A stretch of 64,000 nt of DNA from Microbacterium aurantiacum (GCF_002872075.1 NZ_PGGU01000002.1:1-64000), one strand, 5' to 3'; shown: positions 38,572-46,937, counted from the stretch's first letter. The notes: generated from the letters alone by a model not told the origin. Made by a program: numbers and translations.

Positions 38572-39180
38572 ATGTCCAAGGACCCGAAGACACAGGCGAA
38601 GGCCGATCAGAACGATCTGATCACCGGGATCATCGTCGGCGCTCTCGCCATCGGATTTCTGGTCTACAGCGGTATCAGCCGGATCAGCGACCTGTTCGCC
38701 GCTCCGGGCGCGATCACCGTGAAGGCCCCCGTGGGAACTCAGGAGATCACTGCAGATGTCGGATCCGGTGCGACGGCGACGATCGATTCGGCCACTCTCG
38801 TCGTCGATGGCGTGAGCACGATCAGCGTGGTGTGCCTCGTTGTGGCCATCATCGTCGAAGTGCTCGGACTGATCGCCGTCGCCGCATTGGGCGTGATGCT
38901 GTGCCGTCGCCTCGCCCGGGGCATCGTGTTCGACGCCGTCAATCTGCGGCTGACGTTCGGCGCCTCGATCAGCCTGCTCGCCGCCGGACTGGGCCAGATG
39001 TGGTTCCAGAACATGGGACTCAACGGCGTCTTCGCCGCACTGGGCGATGAGTTCGAGGGTCAGACCTCCCTGCTCATGCGGGCGCTGCCCTTCTTCGTCG
39101 CCGCGATCGCGGTCGGCGTGCTGGTCATCGTGTTCCGCCGCGGCATCCGGTTGCAGCGCGAGACGGAGGGGCTCGTATGA
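38572..39180 (+). CDS. DUF2975-like membrane protein, copy 2
   Basis: 202 residues with four hydrophobic segments and a C-terminus ending QRETEGLV, matching copy 1 in length and topology though diverged in sequence. Starts one base after the copy 1 stop and overlaps the HTH gene start. The pair may form a heteromer. Confidence 0.7.
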   Translation: MSKDPKTQAKADQNDLITGIIVGALAIGFLVYSGISRISDLFAAPGAITVKAPVGTQEITADVGSGATATIDSATLVVDGVSTISVVCLVVAIIVEVLGLIAVAALGVMLCRRLARGIVFDAVNLRLTFGASISLLAAGLGQMWFQNMGLNGVFAALGDEFEGQTSLLMRALPFFVAAIAVGVLVIVFRRGIRLQRETEGLV

Positions 39181-39413
39181 GCCCGGCGGGTCAGGATGAG
39201 GAGGACACCGGCATCCACTGCCGGCTCGATGAGCTGCTCGCCGAACGCGGGATGACGCTGACCGAACTGAGCGCTCGGGTCGGTGTGAGCATCGTGAATC
39301 TGTCCGTCCTGAAGAACGATCGCGCTCGGGCGGTCCGCTACTCCACGCTGCGTGCGATCTGCGATGCGCTCGGGTGCGAGGTCGGGGAACTGCTGGTGCT
39401 CGCCGAGCGGTGA
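39177..39413 (+). CDS. Small Cro/C1-type HTH regulator (YozG-like)
   Basis: 78 residues consisting almost entirely of one XRE helix-turn-helix: RLDELLAERGMTLTELSARV, then VNLSVLKNDRARAVRYSTLR and a terminal DALGCEVGELL helix. The start overlaps the second DUF2975 gene. Proteins of this size and pairing probably autoregulate through the inverted TATCGAWTRTCGTT motifs at 37903-37951. Confidence 0.88.
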   Translation: MSPAGQDEEDTGIHCRLDELLAERGMTLTELSARVGVSIVNLSVLKNDRARAVRYSTLRAICDALGCEVGELLVLAER

Positions 39414-39420
39414 TCTCGCC

Positions 39421-39762
39421 TCAGGCTGCCGGCGCCGCCGCCACCCCGACCGGCTCCACCACGACGGCCGTCCCATACGCGCACACCTCGCTGAAGTTGC
39501 CGATCGAGCCGGTGTCGAAGCGCATCGCGATGATGGCGTTCGCGCCGCGCTGCTGCGCTTCGCCCCACATGCGTGCCATCACTTCCTGGCGGCTCTCGTA
39601 CATCACCTGCGTGTATTCGGGGATCTCTCCGCCGCCGAGCGAACGGAACGCACCGGTGAAGCTCTGGCCGAAGTCGGTGGAGCGCACCGTCAGCCCCATC
39701 ACCTCGCCGAGGACCTGGGTGATCCGGTAGCCGGGGATGTCATTCGTCGTCACCATGAACAT
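39421..39762 (-). CDS. YbjQ/DUF74 family protein
   Basis: 113 residues with the family pattern VTTNDIPGYRITQVLGEVMG at the start and ARMWGEAQQRGANAIIAMRF in the middle. The fold forms pentamers and is called heavy-metal-binding in databases, but its role is not established. ATG 39762 or 39756 are both possible. Stops seven bases from the convergent HTH gene. Confidence 0.85.
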   Translation of the reverse strand: MFMVTTNDIPGYRITQVLGEVMGLTVRSTDFGQSFTGAFRSLGGGEIPEYTQVMYESRQEVMARMWGEAQQRGANAIIAMRFDTGSIGNFSEVCAYGTAVVVEPVGVAAAPAA

Positions 39763-39857
39763 GAGGCCATCGTGGCAGAAGAACGCCCGATGAGCATGGG
39801 CAATCCTCCCCATCCTGCAACGGTGTCCATCGACCCGCGAGCCGATACCCTGAGCGC

Positions 39858-40190
39858 ATGGACATCGACCGGAACCTGCGCACGCGCCTCCTCCTCGCCC
39901 TGCCGATCGCGGCGGTGGCGTTCTCCCTCGCCGCCTGTGCCGGACCGGCGCGTCCCTCGGTCGACAAGGTCGCCGACGGCATCTACAAGGTCTTCGAAGA
40001 GCAGGGCCAGGAGGATGTGGTGACCGAAGACGTCGCCGCCTGCCTGGCCGACGTCCTCGTCGACTCCAAGCTCAGCGACGAGACGCTCAACTACATCGCG
40101 AACGGCGAAGACAAGCAGAAGAACGTCGAAGAGCGCGACCTCACCACGCAGCTCATCAAGGACAACATCCAGGAGTGCGCGGCCGAGTGA
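39858..40190 (+). CDS. Small putative lipoprotein
   Basis: 110 residues with a lipoprotein signal ending FSLAAC (Cys27) and a soluble acidic, helical remainder with two cysteines (near 62 and 107). No family recognised. TACCCT (39846-39851) six bases before the ATG suggests a leaderless transcript, and a terminator follows. Confidence 0.75.
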   Translation: MDIDRNLRTRLLLALPIAAVAFSLAACAGPARPSVDKVADGIYKVFEEQGQEDVVTEDVAACLADVLVDSKLSDETLNYIANGEDKQKNVEERDLTTQLIKDNIQECAAE

Positions 40191-40208
40191 CCCTCTGCCG
40201 CTCCTCCC

Positions 40209-40247
40209 CGAAGGATGACGGATGCTCGCAGCATCCGTCATCCTTCG
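40209..40247 (+). terminator. Intrinsic terminator after the lipoprotein gene
   Basis: A perfect 17-bp stem (40209-40225 with 40231-40247), 5-base loop, followed by TCATTTCGG. Confidence 0.8.
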
Positions 40248-40268
40248 TCATTTCGGCCCCCGGAATGA

Positions 40269-40280
40269 ATGAGCGCTCAT
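40269..40280. promoter_or_regulatory. Palindrome upstream of the dicarboxylate symporter gene
   Basis: ATGAGCGCTCAT is a perfect 12-bp palindrome resembling many TetR-family operators. It sits just upstream of TTGACT (40285-40290), a possible -35. No TetR gene is in the window. Confidence 0.4.
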
Positions 40281-40329
40281 AGCGTTGACTCCCATGGCGC
40301 GCACCCGGCGCGCAACGACTTGGAGTCCC

Positions 40330-41772
40330 ATGAGCACCACAGCCCGCGCCCAAAAAGCGCCAGACACCCGCGGACCCGTCCGGAAGCTGCTGACCTCGTT
40401 CGGCTTCCAGATCCTCGCCGCCCTCGTCCTCGGCATCGCCGCCGGCCTTCTGGCCCGCCAGCTCGGCGCCACGGCTGACGCTCCGAACGGGCTCTCCGCC
40501 ACCCTCGACACGATCGGCGGCTCCTACGTGACGCTGCTGCGCGCCGCTGTGGTCCCGCTCATCTTCACAGCGATCGTCGCCAGCATCTCGAACCTGCGCC
40601 GGGTGCAGAACGCCGCTCGCCTCGCGGGGCAGACTCTGCTGTGGTTCGCGATCACCGCGTTCATCGCCGTCACCATCGGCATCGCGCTCGGCCTGGTCAT
40701 CCAGCCGGGGTCCCGCGCCGGCGCCGGCCTCGAACCCGGTGACCCGTACACGGTCGGCACCTGGTGGAACTTCCTGCTCGGACTCATCCCGCAGAACTTC
40801 CTCGGCCTCACCGTGAACAGCTCCTTCGACCCCGAGGCGGGTGCCGTCGCGTCGAGCGTCGGCTTCAACATCCTGCAGGTCATCGTCGTCGCGACCGTGG
40901 TGGGCATCGCCGCACTCAAGGCCGGCAAGAAGGCCGAGCCGTTCCTCGTCTTCACCGAGTCGCTTCTGAAGGTCATCCAGCGTGTGCTGTGGTGGATCAT
41001 CCGCATCGCCCCGCTCGGCACCTTCGGCCTCATCGGCGCGGCTGTGGTCGAGTACGGCTGGGACAAGCTCACCTCGCTCGCCTGGTTCGCCGCCGCGATC
41101 TACATCGGCCTCGCGCTGGTCCTGTTCGTGGTCTACCCGGCGATCGTGAAGGCGCACGGCCTCTCGATCAAGCAGTACTTCTCGGGCGTCTGGCCCGCCG
41201 TGCAGCTCGCCTTCGTCAGCCGCTCCTCGATCGGCACCCTTCCCCTCACCGAGCGTGTCACCGAGCGCAACCTCGGCGTGCCCCGCTCCTACGCGTCGTT
41301 CGCCGTGCCGTTCGGCGCCACCACGAAGATGGACGGGTGCGCCGCGATCTACCCGGCCATCGCCGCGATCTTCGTCGCCCAGTTCTTCGGCATCGAGCTG
41401 AACATTGTGCAGTACCTGCTGATCGTCCTCGTCTCGGTCGTCGGCTCGGCGGCGACGGCCGGCACCACCGGCGCGACCGTGATGCTCACGCTCACGCTGT
41501 CGACGCTCGGCCTGCCGCTCGAGGGCGTCGGACTGCTGCTCGCGATCGACCCGATCCTCGACATGGGCCGCACTGCGGTCAACGTCGCAGGTCAGGCGCT
41601 CATCCCGACGATCGTCGCCAAGCGCGAGGGCATCCTCGACGAGGAGCTCTACAACGCGCCGCGCGAGGGCCTTCCCTTCGCGGACGACTCCGGCGACGCG
41701 GACGGCTCCGGCGACGCGCCGAAGACGGATGCCGTCACCGACAAGGACCCGGAGCCGGTCGGCGCACGCTGA
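40330..41772 (+). CDS. Dicarboxylate/amino acid:cation symporter (DctA/GltP family)
   Basis: 480 residues, about eight membrane helices plus two re-entrant loops. The serine-rich loop SRSSIGTLPL and the FGATTKMDGCAAIYP and NVAGQALIP motifs identify the family; the substrate arginine/aspartate pattern in the last helix (DPILDMGRTAVNVAG) points to acidic substrates such as C4-dicarboxylates or glutamate. ATG 40330 follows TTGGAG; earlier in-frame starts lack a ribosome-binding site. Single-gene transcript with its own terminator. Confidence 0.92.
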   Translation: MSTTARAQKAPDTRGPVRKLLTSFGFQILAALVLGIAAGLLARQLGATADAPNGLSATLDTIGGSYVTLLRAAVVPLIFTAIVASISNLRRVQNAARLAGQTLLWFAITAFIAVTIGIALGLVIQPGSRAGAGLEPGDPYTVGTWWNFLLGLIPQNFLGLTVNSSFDPEAGAVASSVGFNILQVIVVATVVGIAALKAGKKAEPFLVFTESLLKVIQRVLWWIIRIAPLGTFGLIGAAVVEYGWDKLTSLAWFAAAIYIGLALVLFVVYPAIVKAHGLSIKQYFSGVWPAVQLAFVSRSSIGTLPLTERVTERNLGVPRSYASFAVPFGATTKMDGCAAIYPAIAAIFVAQFFGIELNIVQYLLIVLVSVVGSAATAGTTGATVMLTLTLSTLGLPLEGVGLLLAIDPILDMGRTAVNVAGQALIPTIVAKREGILDEELYNAPREGLPFADDSGDADGSGDAPKTDAVTDKDPEPVGAR

Positions 41773-41791
41773 CCCACCGCGCAGTTCCTGC

Positions 41792-41827
41792 GAGAGCGCC
41801 TCGTCCCCTTCGGGACGGGGCGCTCTC
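41792..41827 (+). terminator. Terminator after the symporter gene
   Basis: A 16-bp stem (41792-41807 with 41812-41827, one wobble pair) with a CTTC loop, 19 bases after the stop. Confidence 0.75.
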
Positions 41828-41835
41828 CGCGTCCG

Positions 41836-41939
41836 GGTGTTCACAACTCCTCAGAAGCCGGCTCGTCGCTGCCGAACGGTCGCGGGATTCCGCGGTCGGA
41901 CAGCACCGGGCCCGGCGTTCTTGAGGAGTTGCGAACACC
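41836..41939. repeat. Palindromic repeat, family 1, intergenic copy A
   Basis: About 104 bp with long imperfect terminal inverted repeats: GGTGTTCACAACTCCTCA on the left and its near complement ending GAACACC on the right. The CACAACTCCTCAG core (41842-41854) is identical to the end of the copy inside cydD. Confidence 0.7.
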
Positions 41940-41960
41940 GGTCCCGCCGACCGCTGCTCT

Positions 41961-42050
41961 ACAACTCCGGAGATTCCCCCTCGACCGGCATCCGACCTCA
42001 CGTGATCACACGGGTGCCGCCCGTGCAGCCCCGCGGATCTCCGGAGTTGT
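41961..42050. repeat. Palindromic repeat, family 1-like, intergenic copy B
   Basis: 90 bp with perfect 14-bp terminal inverted repeats ACAACTCCGGAGAT (41961-41974) and ATCTCCGGAGTTGT (42037-42050), only 21 bp after copy A. The ACAACTCC ends match family 1 but the next bases differ. The whole 297-base gap between the two convergent genes is otherwise a terminator. Confidence 0.65.
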
Positions 42051-42068
42051 GGAGGCGGATGCCCCCGC

Positions 42069-43796
42069 CTACGCCCTCCCCGGCAGCCGCAGCGCCCCGC
42101 GGGTGTCGAGGGCGAGCTCTTCGGCATCCATCGCCGCGATCAGCTCGCGCATGACCTCCTCGTTCAACTTCCCCGCGTCGCGCTCCTGCCGCAGCACCTC
42201 TCGCCGCACCTGCAGCCACCCTCGCGACAGCTCTTCGAGCTCGGCGTAGGTCGGATGAGCGGTTTCCGCGCCGTCCGTGCTCGTCTGCGCGCGATCCGCG
42301 TCGGTCTCCATCTTCAGCAACCGCGCCTCGAAGGCGTCGAACCTCGCGGCACTGCCCGGGCCGTGCTCCGCGACCCACTCGGAACGGCGCTGATCGAGGT
42401 ATTCCCGACCCGCTTCTTTACTGCGTGCGCGCACCGCCGCCAGCTGACGGCGATCCTCCTCGTGTTCCGAATCGGCCACAACCCCCAGCATGCGTATGAG
42501 CCACGGCAGCGTCAGCCCCTGCAGCAGCAGCGTGCCGAGAGTGACCACATACGCGACGACGACGATCGCGTGACCCGCGCCTCGGTCGAGGCCGGCCAGA
42601 TCCGCGGCTGCGAGGGCCGTCGCGAGGGTGACGACACCGCGCATCCCGGCCCACGAGATGACGGCGTTGTCCTTCCAGGTCAGCGCGGGTGCGATCATTC
42701 GCCCTCGCAGTTGCTCCGCACTCATCTGCGGCTTCCGCGGGTGCTTCCCGCGATCCAGCCGCGCCTGGATCCGACCGGACTGCATGCGTCGGTCGAAACG
42801 GCGGAGCCGCACCCGCTGCCAGAACCGGCCCCACGCATCCGCCGGATAGATGAAGGCCGGGCGCACCAGCAGGACGACGAGCAGTACCGCCCCGGACAGC
42901 AGCATCACATGCACGACCGATTCGTCACCGAGGTCGCTGATCACCCGCGGGAACTGCAATCCGATGTAGGCGAACACGAAACTCTCCAACAGGAAGTCGG
43001 CGGAGAGCCACAACGGCGCCTCCTGCTGCCTGGTCGTGTAGCTGGTGCTCGGCGAGTTGAACCCGACGAACAGGCCCATCGCGACGACTGCGAGCACACC
43101 GGAGCCGCCGACGTGCTCGGCGATCGCGTAGGCACCGAACGGCACGAGCAGCCCGAAGGTGCCGATGACGACGGGGTCCGCGATCCGCAGACGCAGCTGG
43201 TGGATGACGACGCCGAAGACCAGTCCGATGACGACGCCGAAGACCACGGCGACGGCGAACTGGCCGATGCCCTCCCCGACGCTGACGGTGGCGCCGAGCA
43301 CGATCGACGCGAAGACCCGGTACAGCGTCAGCGAGGTCGCATCGTTGATGAGACTCTCCCCGGACAGCACGGTCATCACGCGTCTCGGCAGCCCGAGTTT
43401 GCGGCCGATCGCGGCGGCGGAGACCGCATCGGGTGGCGCGACGATCGCCCCGAGCAGCAGAGCACCGGGCAGGGTCAGCGACGGGAGTATCCACCAGGCG
43501 ACGAGTCCGACCACCAGCGTCGTCACCAGCACCAGTCCGACGCCCAGCCGGCGGATCTGCGGCAGGCTGCGCGCGAAGCTGATGAACGAGACGTCGAGCG
43601 CGGCCGAGTAGAGCAGCGGCGGCAGCACGAGGGTCAGCAGCAGATGCCCGTCGATCTCGAGGTTCGGCACGAACGGCACGAACGACACGGCGAGCGCGAC
43701 GACCGTGACGAGAAGCGGCGCCGGCCATCCGCGCCAGCGCGCGATGGCGGCGACGATGAGTGCACCCGTGAGAACGAAGAAGACCCCGGCATCCAT
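42069..43796 (-). CDS. Na+/H+ antiporter, NhaP/CPA1 type
   Basis: 575 residues. About 12 membrane helices (to about 410) with the CPA1 motifs GAIVAPPDAVSAAAIGRKL and SGESLINDATSLTLYRV, whose ND aspartate is the likely ion-binding residue; a charged cytoplasmic tail of about 150 residues follows. It exchanges sodium or potassium for protons. TACGCT (43808-43803) six bases before ATG 43796 indicates a leaderless start; a longer reading frame to 44363 is only an overlap with the next gene. Confidence 0.92.
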   Translation of the reverse strand: MDAGVFFVLTGALIVAAIARWRGWPAPLLVTVVALAVSFVPFVPNLEIDGHLLLTLVLPPLLYSAALDVSFISFARSLPQIRRLGVGLVLVTTLVVGLVAWWILPSLTLPGALLLGAIVAPPDAVSAAAIGRKLGLPRRVMTVLSGESLINDATSLTLYRVFASIVLGATVSVGEGIGQFAVAVVFGVVIGLVFGVVIHQLRLRIADPVVIGTFGLLVPFGAYAIAEHVGGSGVLAVVAMGLFVGFNSPSTSYTTRQQEAPLWLSADFLLESFVFAYIGLQFPRVISDLGDESVVHVMLLSGAVLLVVLLVRPAFIYPADAWGRFWQRVRLRRFDRRMQSGRIQARLDRGKHPRKPQMSAEQLRGRMIAPALTWKDNAVISWAGMRGVVTLATALAAADLAGLDRGAGHAIVVVAYVVTLGTLLLQGLTLPWLIRMLGVVADSEHEEDRRQLAAVRARSKEAGREYLDQRRSEWVAEHGPGSAARFDAFEARLLKMETDADRAQTSTDGAETAHPTYAELEELSRGWLQVRREVLRQERDAGKLNEEVMRELIAAMDAEELALDTRGALRLPGRA

Positions 43797-43836
43797 GCTC
43801 GAAGCGTAGCGGCGCGTCCGAAGACGCCCGGAAACG

Positions 43837-44475
43837 TCACTGCCCGTGCAGCAGCCGGACGACCTCGGCGTCCTCGATCTGACGGAAATCCACGTAGTGC
43901 ATGCCCACGGCCATGAAGCCCGCCGGCGCGTGCAGGCACACGATCTCATCGGCCGCATCCGCGAGTCCGGCGAGCGAGTCGGGCGCCGCGACCGGCACGG
44001 CGAGAACGATGGCGGCGGCGTCTCGCGCCCGCGCGATCGCGCAGGCTGCACGTGCCGTCGCTCCGGTCGCGACGCCGTCGTCGACGATGACAGCAGTGCG
44101 CCCCCGCAGATCGACGGCTGGCCTCCCTTCGCGGAACCGCGCGACGCGCTGCTCGACCTCTGCCGCCTCCTTGGCCTCGATCCGATCGAGGTCGCGACGG
44201 GAGACCCCGGCGGCCACCCGCTGATCCAGCACCCTCGCCCCGCCTTCGCCGACCGCGCCCATCGCGAACTCCTCGTGTCCGGGAAAGCCGAGCTTGCGGA
44301 CCACGAGTACGTCCAGCGGCGCAGCGAGCGCCTGTGCGATCTCCGCGGCGACCGGGACACCACCCCGCGGCAATCCGAGCACCACGGGCTCGGTGAGCGG
44401 ATGCTCCGCCAGGCGCTCCGCGAGCATCCGCCCCGCCTGCTGTCGATCTGCGAATCGCTCCATCGCCGCCTCCAT
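43837..44475 (-). CDS. Phosphoribosyltransferase-domain protein
   Basis: 212 residues. The PRPP loop VIVDDGVATGAT is intact and GLPRGGVPVAAEIA forms the pyrophosphate-binding turn. Stand-alone proteins of this type (often annotated as predicted phosphoribosyltransferases) have no proven substrate. The ATG at 44475 follows GGAGGAGAGC, favoured over an upstream in-frame start at 44514. Confidence 0.85.
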   Translation of the reverse strand: MEAAMERFADRQQAGRMLAERLAEHPLTEPVVLGLPRGGVPVAAEIAQALAAPLDVLVVRKLGFPGHEEFAMGAVGEGGARVLDQRVAAGVSRRDLDRIEAKEAAEVEQRVARFREGRPAVDLRGRTAVIVDDGVATGATARAACAIARARDAAAIVLAVPVAAPDSLAGLADAADEIVCLHAPAGFMAVGMHYVDFRQIEDAEVVRLLHGQ

Positions 44476-44535
44476 GCTCTCCTCCGGAGTACCCCCGCGA
44501 GGGGAACGGGTCAAGCCTGTGGTCGCGAGAATCTC

Positions 44536-44820
44536 TCAGGAGCGCCCGTCGGCCAGTTCGTCGCGCAGGCCGGCATTCTCGTCCTCGAGGTCGAGCACAC
44601 GGCGGATGCCGGCGATGTTGACGCCTTCGTCACGCAGATCCGTCACGCGGCGGAGCCGCCCGATGTCTTCTTCGCTGTAGCGCCGGGTGCCGCCCTCGCT
44701 GCGGGAAGGTGTGAGAAGCCCTTTGGCCTCGAACAGCCGCAGACTCGCCTCGGGCACCCCGCTCAATTGAGCCGCGACGGCGATCCCGTAGACCGGGAGC
44801 CGGGGATCGTGTTCGGCCAT
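44536..44820 (-). CDS. MerR-family regulator, HspR-like
   Basis: 94 residues: MerR winged helix (VYGIAVAAQLSGVPEASLRLFEAKGLL, given here only in part) with the GGTRRYSEEDIGRL wing and a short coiled-coil tail. It lacks a metal-binding tail, like HspR regulators that sense heat through DnaK. It is divergent from an Hsp20 gene, so control of that gene is likely. The HspR consensus CTTGAGT-N7-ACTCAAG is not present in the gap; a different dyad is (44886-44908). Confidence 0.85.
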   Translation of the reverse strand: MAEHDPRLPVYGIAVAAQLSGVPEASLRLFEAKGLLTPSRSEGGTRRYSEEDIGRLRRVTDLRDEGVNIAGIRRVLDLEDENAGLRDELADGRS

Positions 44821-44843
44821 TCTGAGAGTTTCCTTACCTCGGG

Positions 44844-44908
44844 TTGCGTTGGATCTGAAGTTGTTCTATAAAAAATCTATACCACGAGTTGCAGATAATC
44901 TGTAGCTC
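44844..44908 (+). promoter_or_regulatory. Hsp20 promoter and dyad
   Basis: TTGCGT (44844-44849), 17 bases, TATAAA (44867-44872). The dyad GAG-N3-CAGAT-A-ATCTG-N3-CTC (44886-44908) lies just after the predicted start site. The whole segment is far more AT-rich than its surroundings. It is a likely operator for the divergently encoded MerR protein. Confidence 0.65.
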
Positions 44909-44951
44909 ATTCACATAGCCCACAGGTGGGCGACACGAAAGGAGATCACTC

Positions 44952-45374
44952 ATGTCACTGTCCTTCGACCCGTTCAGCCAGCTGGACCGTTTCGCGGCAA
45001 GCGTGCTGGACTCCGTTCGAGCACCGCGGCTGATGCCCGTCGACCTGTACCGCGACGGGGATCGGTACATCCTTCACGCCGACATGCCGGGTGTGGACCC
45101 CGGATCGATCGACGTGGATGTCGACGGAGCGCAGCTCTCGATCCGGGCGCAGCGCACCGCGGACACCCGCGAAGGCGTCCGCTGGCTCGCGCGCGAGCGG
45201 GGTGCCGGGATGTTCCTGCGCCAGTTCATGCTCGGCGACGGAGTGGATGCCGACAAGATCAGCGCGTCGTACGAGAGCGGCGTGCTCTCGGTCGTCATCC
45301 CGGTCAGCGAGCGCGCCAAGCCGCGGAAGATCGCGGTCGAGTCGGGCGAGCAGCGCCAGGCCATCGACGCCTGA
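44952..45374 (+). CDS. Hsp20/alpha-crystallin family small heat-shock protein
   Basis: 140 residues. Alpha-crystallin domain (about 32-125) starting VDLYRDGDRYILHADMPGVD and ending in the ESGVLSVVIPV strand; a short N-terminal region (FDPFSQLDRFAASVLD). ATP-independent holdase that keeps unfolding proteins soluble. AAAGGAG ribosome-binding site before the ATG. Partner of the divergent MerR regulator. Confidence 0.95.
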   Translation: MSLSFDPFSQLDRFAASVLDSVRAPRLMPVDLYRDGDRYILHADMPGVDPGSIDVDVDGAQLSIRAQRTADTREGVRWLARERGAGMFLRQFMLGDGVDADKISASYESGVLSVVIPVSERAKPRKIAVESGEQRQAIDA

Positions 45375-45384
45375 CTCTGTTCGC

Positions 45385-45416
45385 GCAGCGGGGGCCGCAA
45401 TGCCGGCCCCCGCTGC
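45385..45416 (+). terminator. Terminator after hsp20
   Basis: 12-bp GC-rich stem (45385-45396 with 45405-45416), 8-base loop, 10 bases past the stop; may be partial because a small gene follows in the same direction. Confidence 0.6.
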
Positions 45417-45465
45417 TCACCCCCGAGATCCCATCGGCCCCGAGATCCTCAGAGAGGAGAACATC

Positions 45466-45693
45466 ATGACCATTCCCGCATCCCTGGACGTCTTCCTGGC
45501 GGACATGGAGTACCCCGCGACCAAGGACGACCTGCTTCGCGAAGCCGTGCGCGACGGCCTGTCTCCGAGCGACCGTGCGCTTCTGGAAGACCTCCCCGAT
45601 CAGAACTTCGGCGCGCGCTGGCACATCCGCTATTTCCTCGCCCGCGCTTCGCTCGCCGATGCGCTGTTCGGGCGCCCGCTGGCGAGCACCTAG
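45466..45693 (+). CDS. DUF2795 domain protein
   Basis: 75 residues. The PATKDDLLREAVRDGLSPSD segment followed by ALLEDLPDQNF is the DUF2795 pattern, a small helical domain of unknown function common in actinobacteria. AGAGAGGAGAA ribosome-binding site. It lies behind hsp20, with which it may share low-level read-through. Confidence 0.8.
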   Translation: MTIPASLDVFLADMEYPATKDDLLREAVRDGLSPSDRALLEDLPDQNFGARWHIRYFLARASLADALFGRPLAST

Positions 45694-45753
45694 CGAGGAG
45701 TTCCCTCCGCCCGCACGGGAATGCGCGGCCACCCAGCGGGGTTGGAGTGGAGG

Positions 45754-46794
45754 ATGACTGCCACCGCCCTCTCCGTCCTTGACCTCGTTCCGGTACGCAC
45801 CGGACAGACCAGCGCACAGGCGGTGGCCGCATCGCTGGCCCTGGCCGAGCGGGCGGATCAGCTCGGCTACCGCCGGTACTGGTTCGCCGAGCATCACAAC
45901 ATGCCGGCGGTCGCATCGACTTCTCCGCCGGTGCTGATCGCGGCGGCATCCGGTCGCACCCGCCGCATCCGCCTGGGTTCGGGCGGGGTCATGCTCCCCA
46001 ACCACGCGCCGCTCATCGTGGCCGAGCAGTTCGCCGCACTCGAGGCGATCGCCCCGGGCCGGATCGACCTCGGACTCGGCCGCGCACCCGGAAGCGACCC
46101 GGTGATCACGCAGCTGCTGCGCACCGCCGGTACCACCAGCGACGTCGAGCAGTTCCCGCGCCACGTGCAGGACATCTCGTTGCTGCTCTCCGACGAGGGC
46201 GCGACCGTGCGTTTCACCTCGGGCGGCGAGTACTCGGTGCACGCGACACCCGCCGCGACCGGCGTACCCGAGGTGTGGCTGCTCGGATCCAGCGACTACT
46301 CGGCTCAGCTCGCCGCCGCGCAGGGGTTGCCGTACGTGTTCGCGAACCACTTCTCCGGCGAAGGGCTGGAGCGGGCACTCGACCTGTATCGCTCCGGATT
46401 CCAGCCTTCCGAGGCCCTCGCGCAGCCGCGCACCTTCCTCACCGTGAACGCGGTCGCCGCACCCACGTCCGAGGAGGCCGAGGCCCGTGCCCTCCCTCAG
46501 CTGCGGATGATGTCGCGCCTGCGTCTCAACAAGCCGCTCACGGCGCTCGAGACCGTCGAGCGGGCAGTCGCTGCAGAGACGGATGCCGCCACCGACCAGG
46601 TCGTGCAGGCCGCGCGATCGCGCTGGTTCGTCGGCACCGGAGAGTCGGTCGCCGCCGAGATCCGCTCCTTCGCCGAGCGATTCGGCGTCGACGAGGTCAT
46701 GCTGTCACCGGTGGCCGGCGCCTTCGACGCGGAGCCGCTCGCCGAGCCCTCGGGCCGCGCCCAGACGCTGGAGCTCATCGCCGCCGCGATCTGA
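45754..46794 (+). CDS. LLM-class flavin-dependent oxidoreductase
   Basis: 346 residues of luciferase-like monooxygenase fold: LSVLDLVPVRTG start, RYWFAEHHNMPAVAS, IRLGSGGVMLPNHAPLIVAEQFAALEAIAPGRIDLGLGRAPG (quoted in pieces in these proteins as GGVMLPNH and GLGRAPG), typical of the MsnO8/YhbW branch whose substrates are mostly unknown. Uses reduced flavin. ATG 45754 follows GGAGTGGAGG. Monocistronic; its 3' side enters the repeat-rich region. Confidence 0.9.
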   Translation: MTATALSVLDLVPVRTGQTSAQAVAASLALAERADQLGYRRYWFAEHHNMPAVASTSPPVLIAAASGRTRRIRLGSGGVMLPNHAPLIVAEQFAALEAIAPGRIDLGLGRAPGSDPVITQLLRTAGTTSDVEQFPRHVQDISLLLSDEGATVRFTSGGEYSVHATPAATGVPEVWLLGSSDYSAQLAAAQGLPYVFANHFSGEGLERALDLYRSGFQPSEALAQPRTFLTVNAVAAPTSEEAEARALPQLRMMSRLRLNKPLTALETVERAVAAETDAATDQVVQAARSRWFVGTGESVAAEIRSFAERFGVDEVMLSPVAGAFDAEPLAEPSGRAQTLELIAAAI

Positions 46795-46854
46795 GGGTTG
46801 GCGGCGCATCCCCTTCCGTCGTCGCCCGGGTGCTCCGCCTCTGCGCCGGCCGCT

Positions 46855-46906
46855 CGGGATGGAAAACGTCGCTTCCCGGGTGCTCCCACCGACGTTAAGC
46901 ATCCCG
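46855..46906. repeat. Palindromic repeat, family 2, copy a (upstream side of the nuclease gene)
   Basis: 52 bp from CGGGATGG to CATCCCG. Inner arms AACGTCG/CGACGTT and outer arms CGGGATG/CATCCCG are separated by a 3x3 internal loop. The surrounding 332-base gap (46795-47126) holds two such repeats, a weak TTCCCAC/GTGGGAA dyad (47039-47074) and the palindrome at the nuclease start, but no gene. Confidence 0.8.
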
Positions 46907-46937
46907 GCGACGCGCGACACACCCGCTGCCCCTCGAT

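Noticed and set aside
43797..44363. N-terminal extension of the Na+/H+ antiporter
   Set aside because: It overlaps the phosphoribosyltransferase gene in another frame, is not membrane-like, and ATG 43796 has a well placed -10 box.
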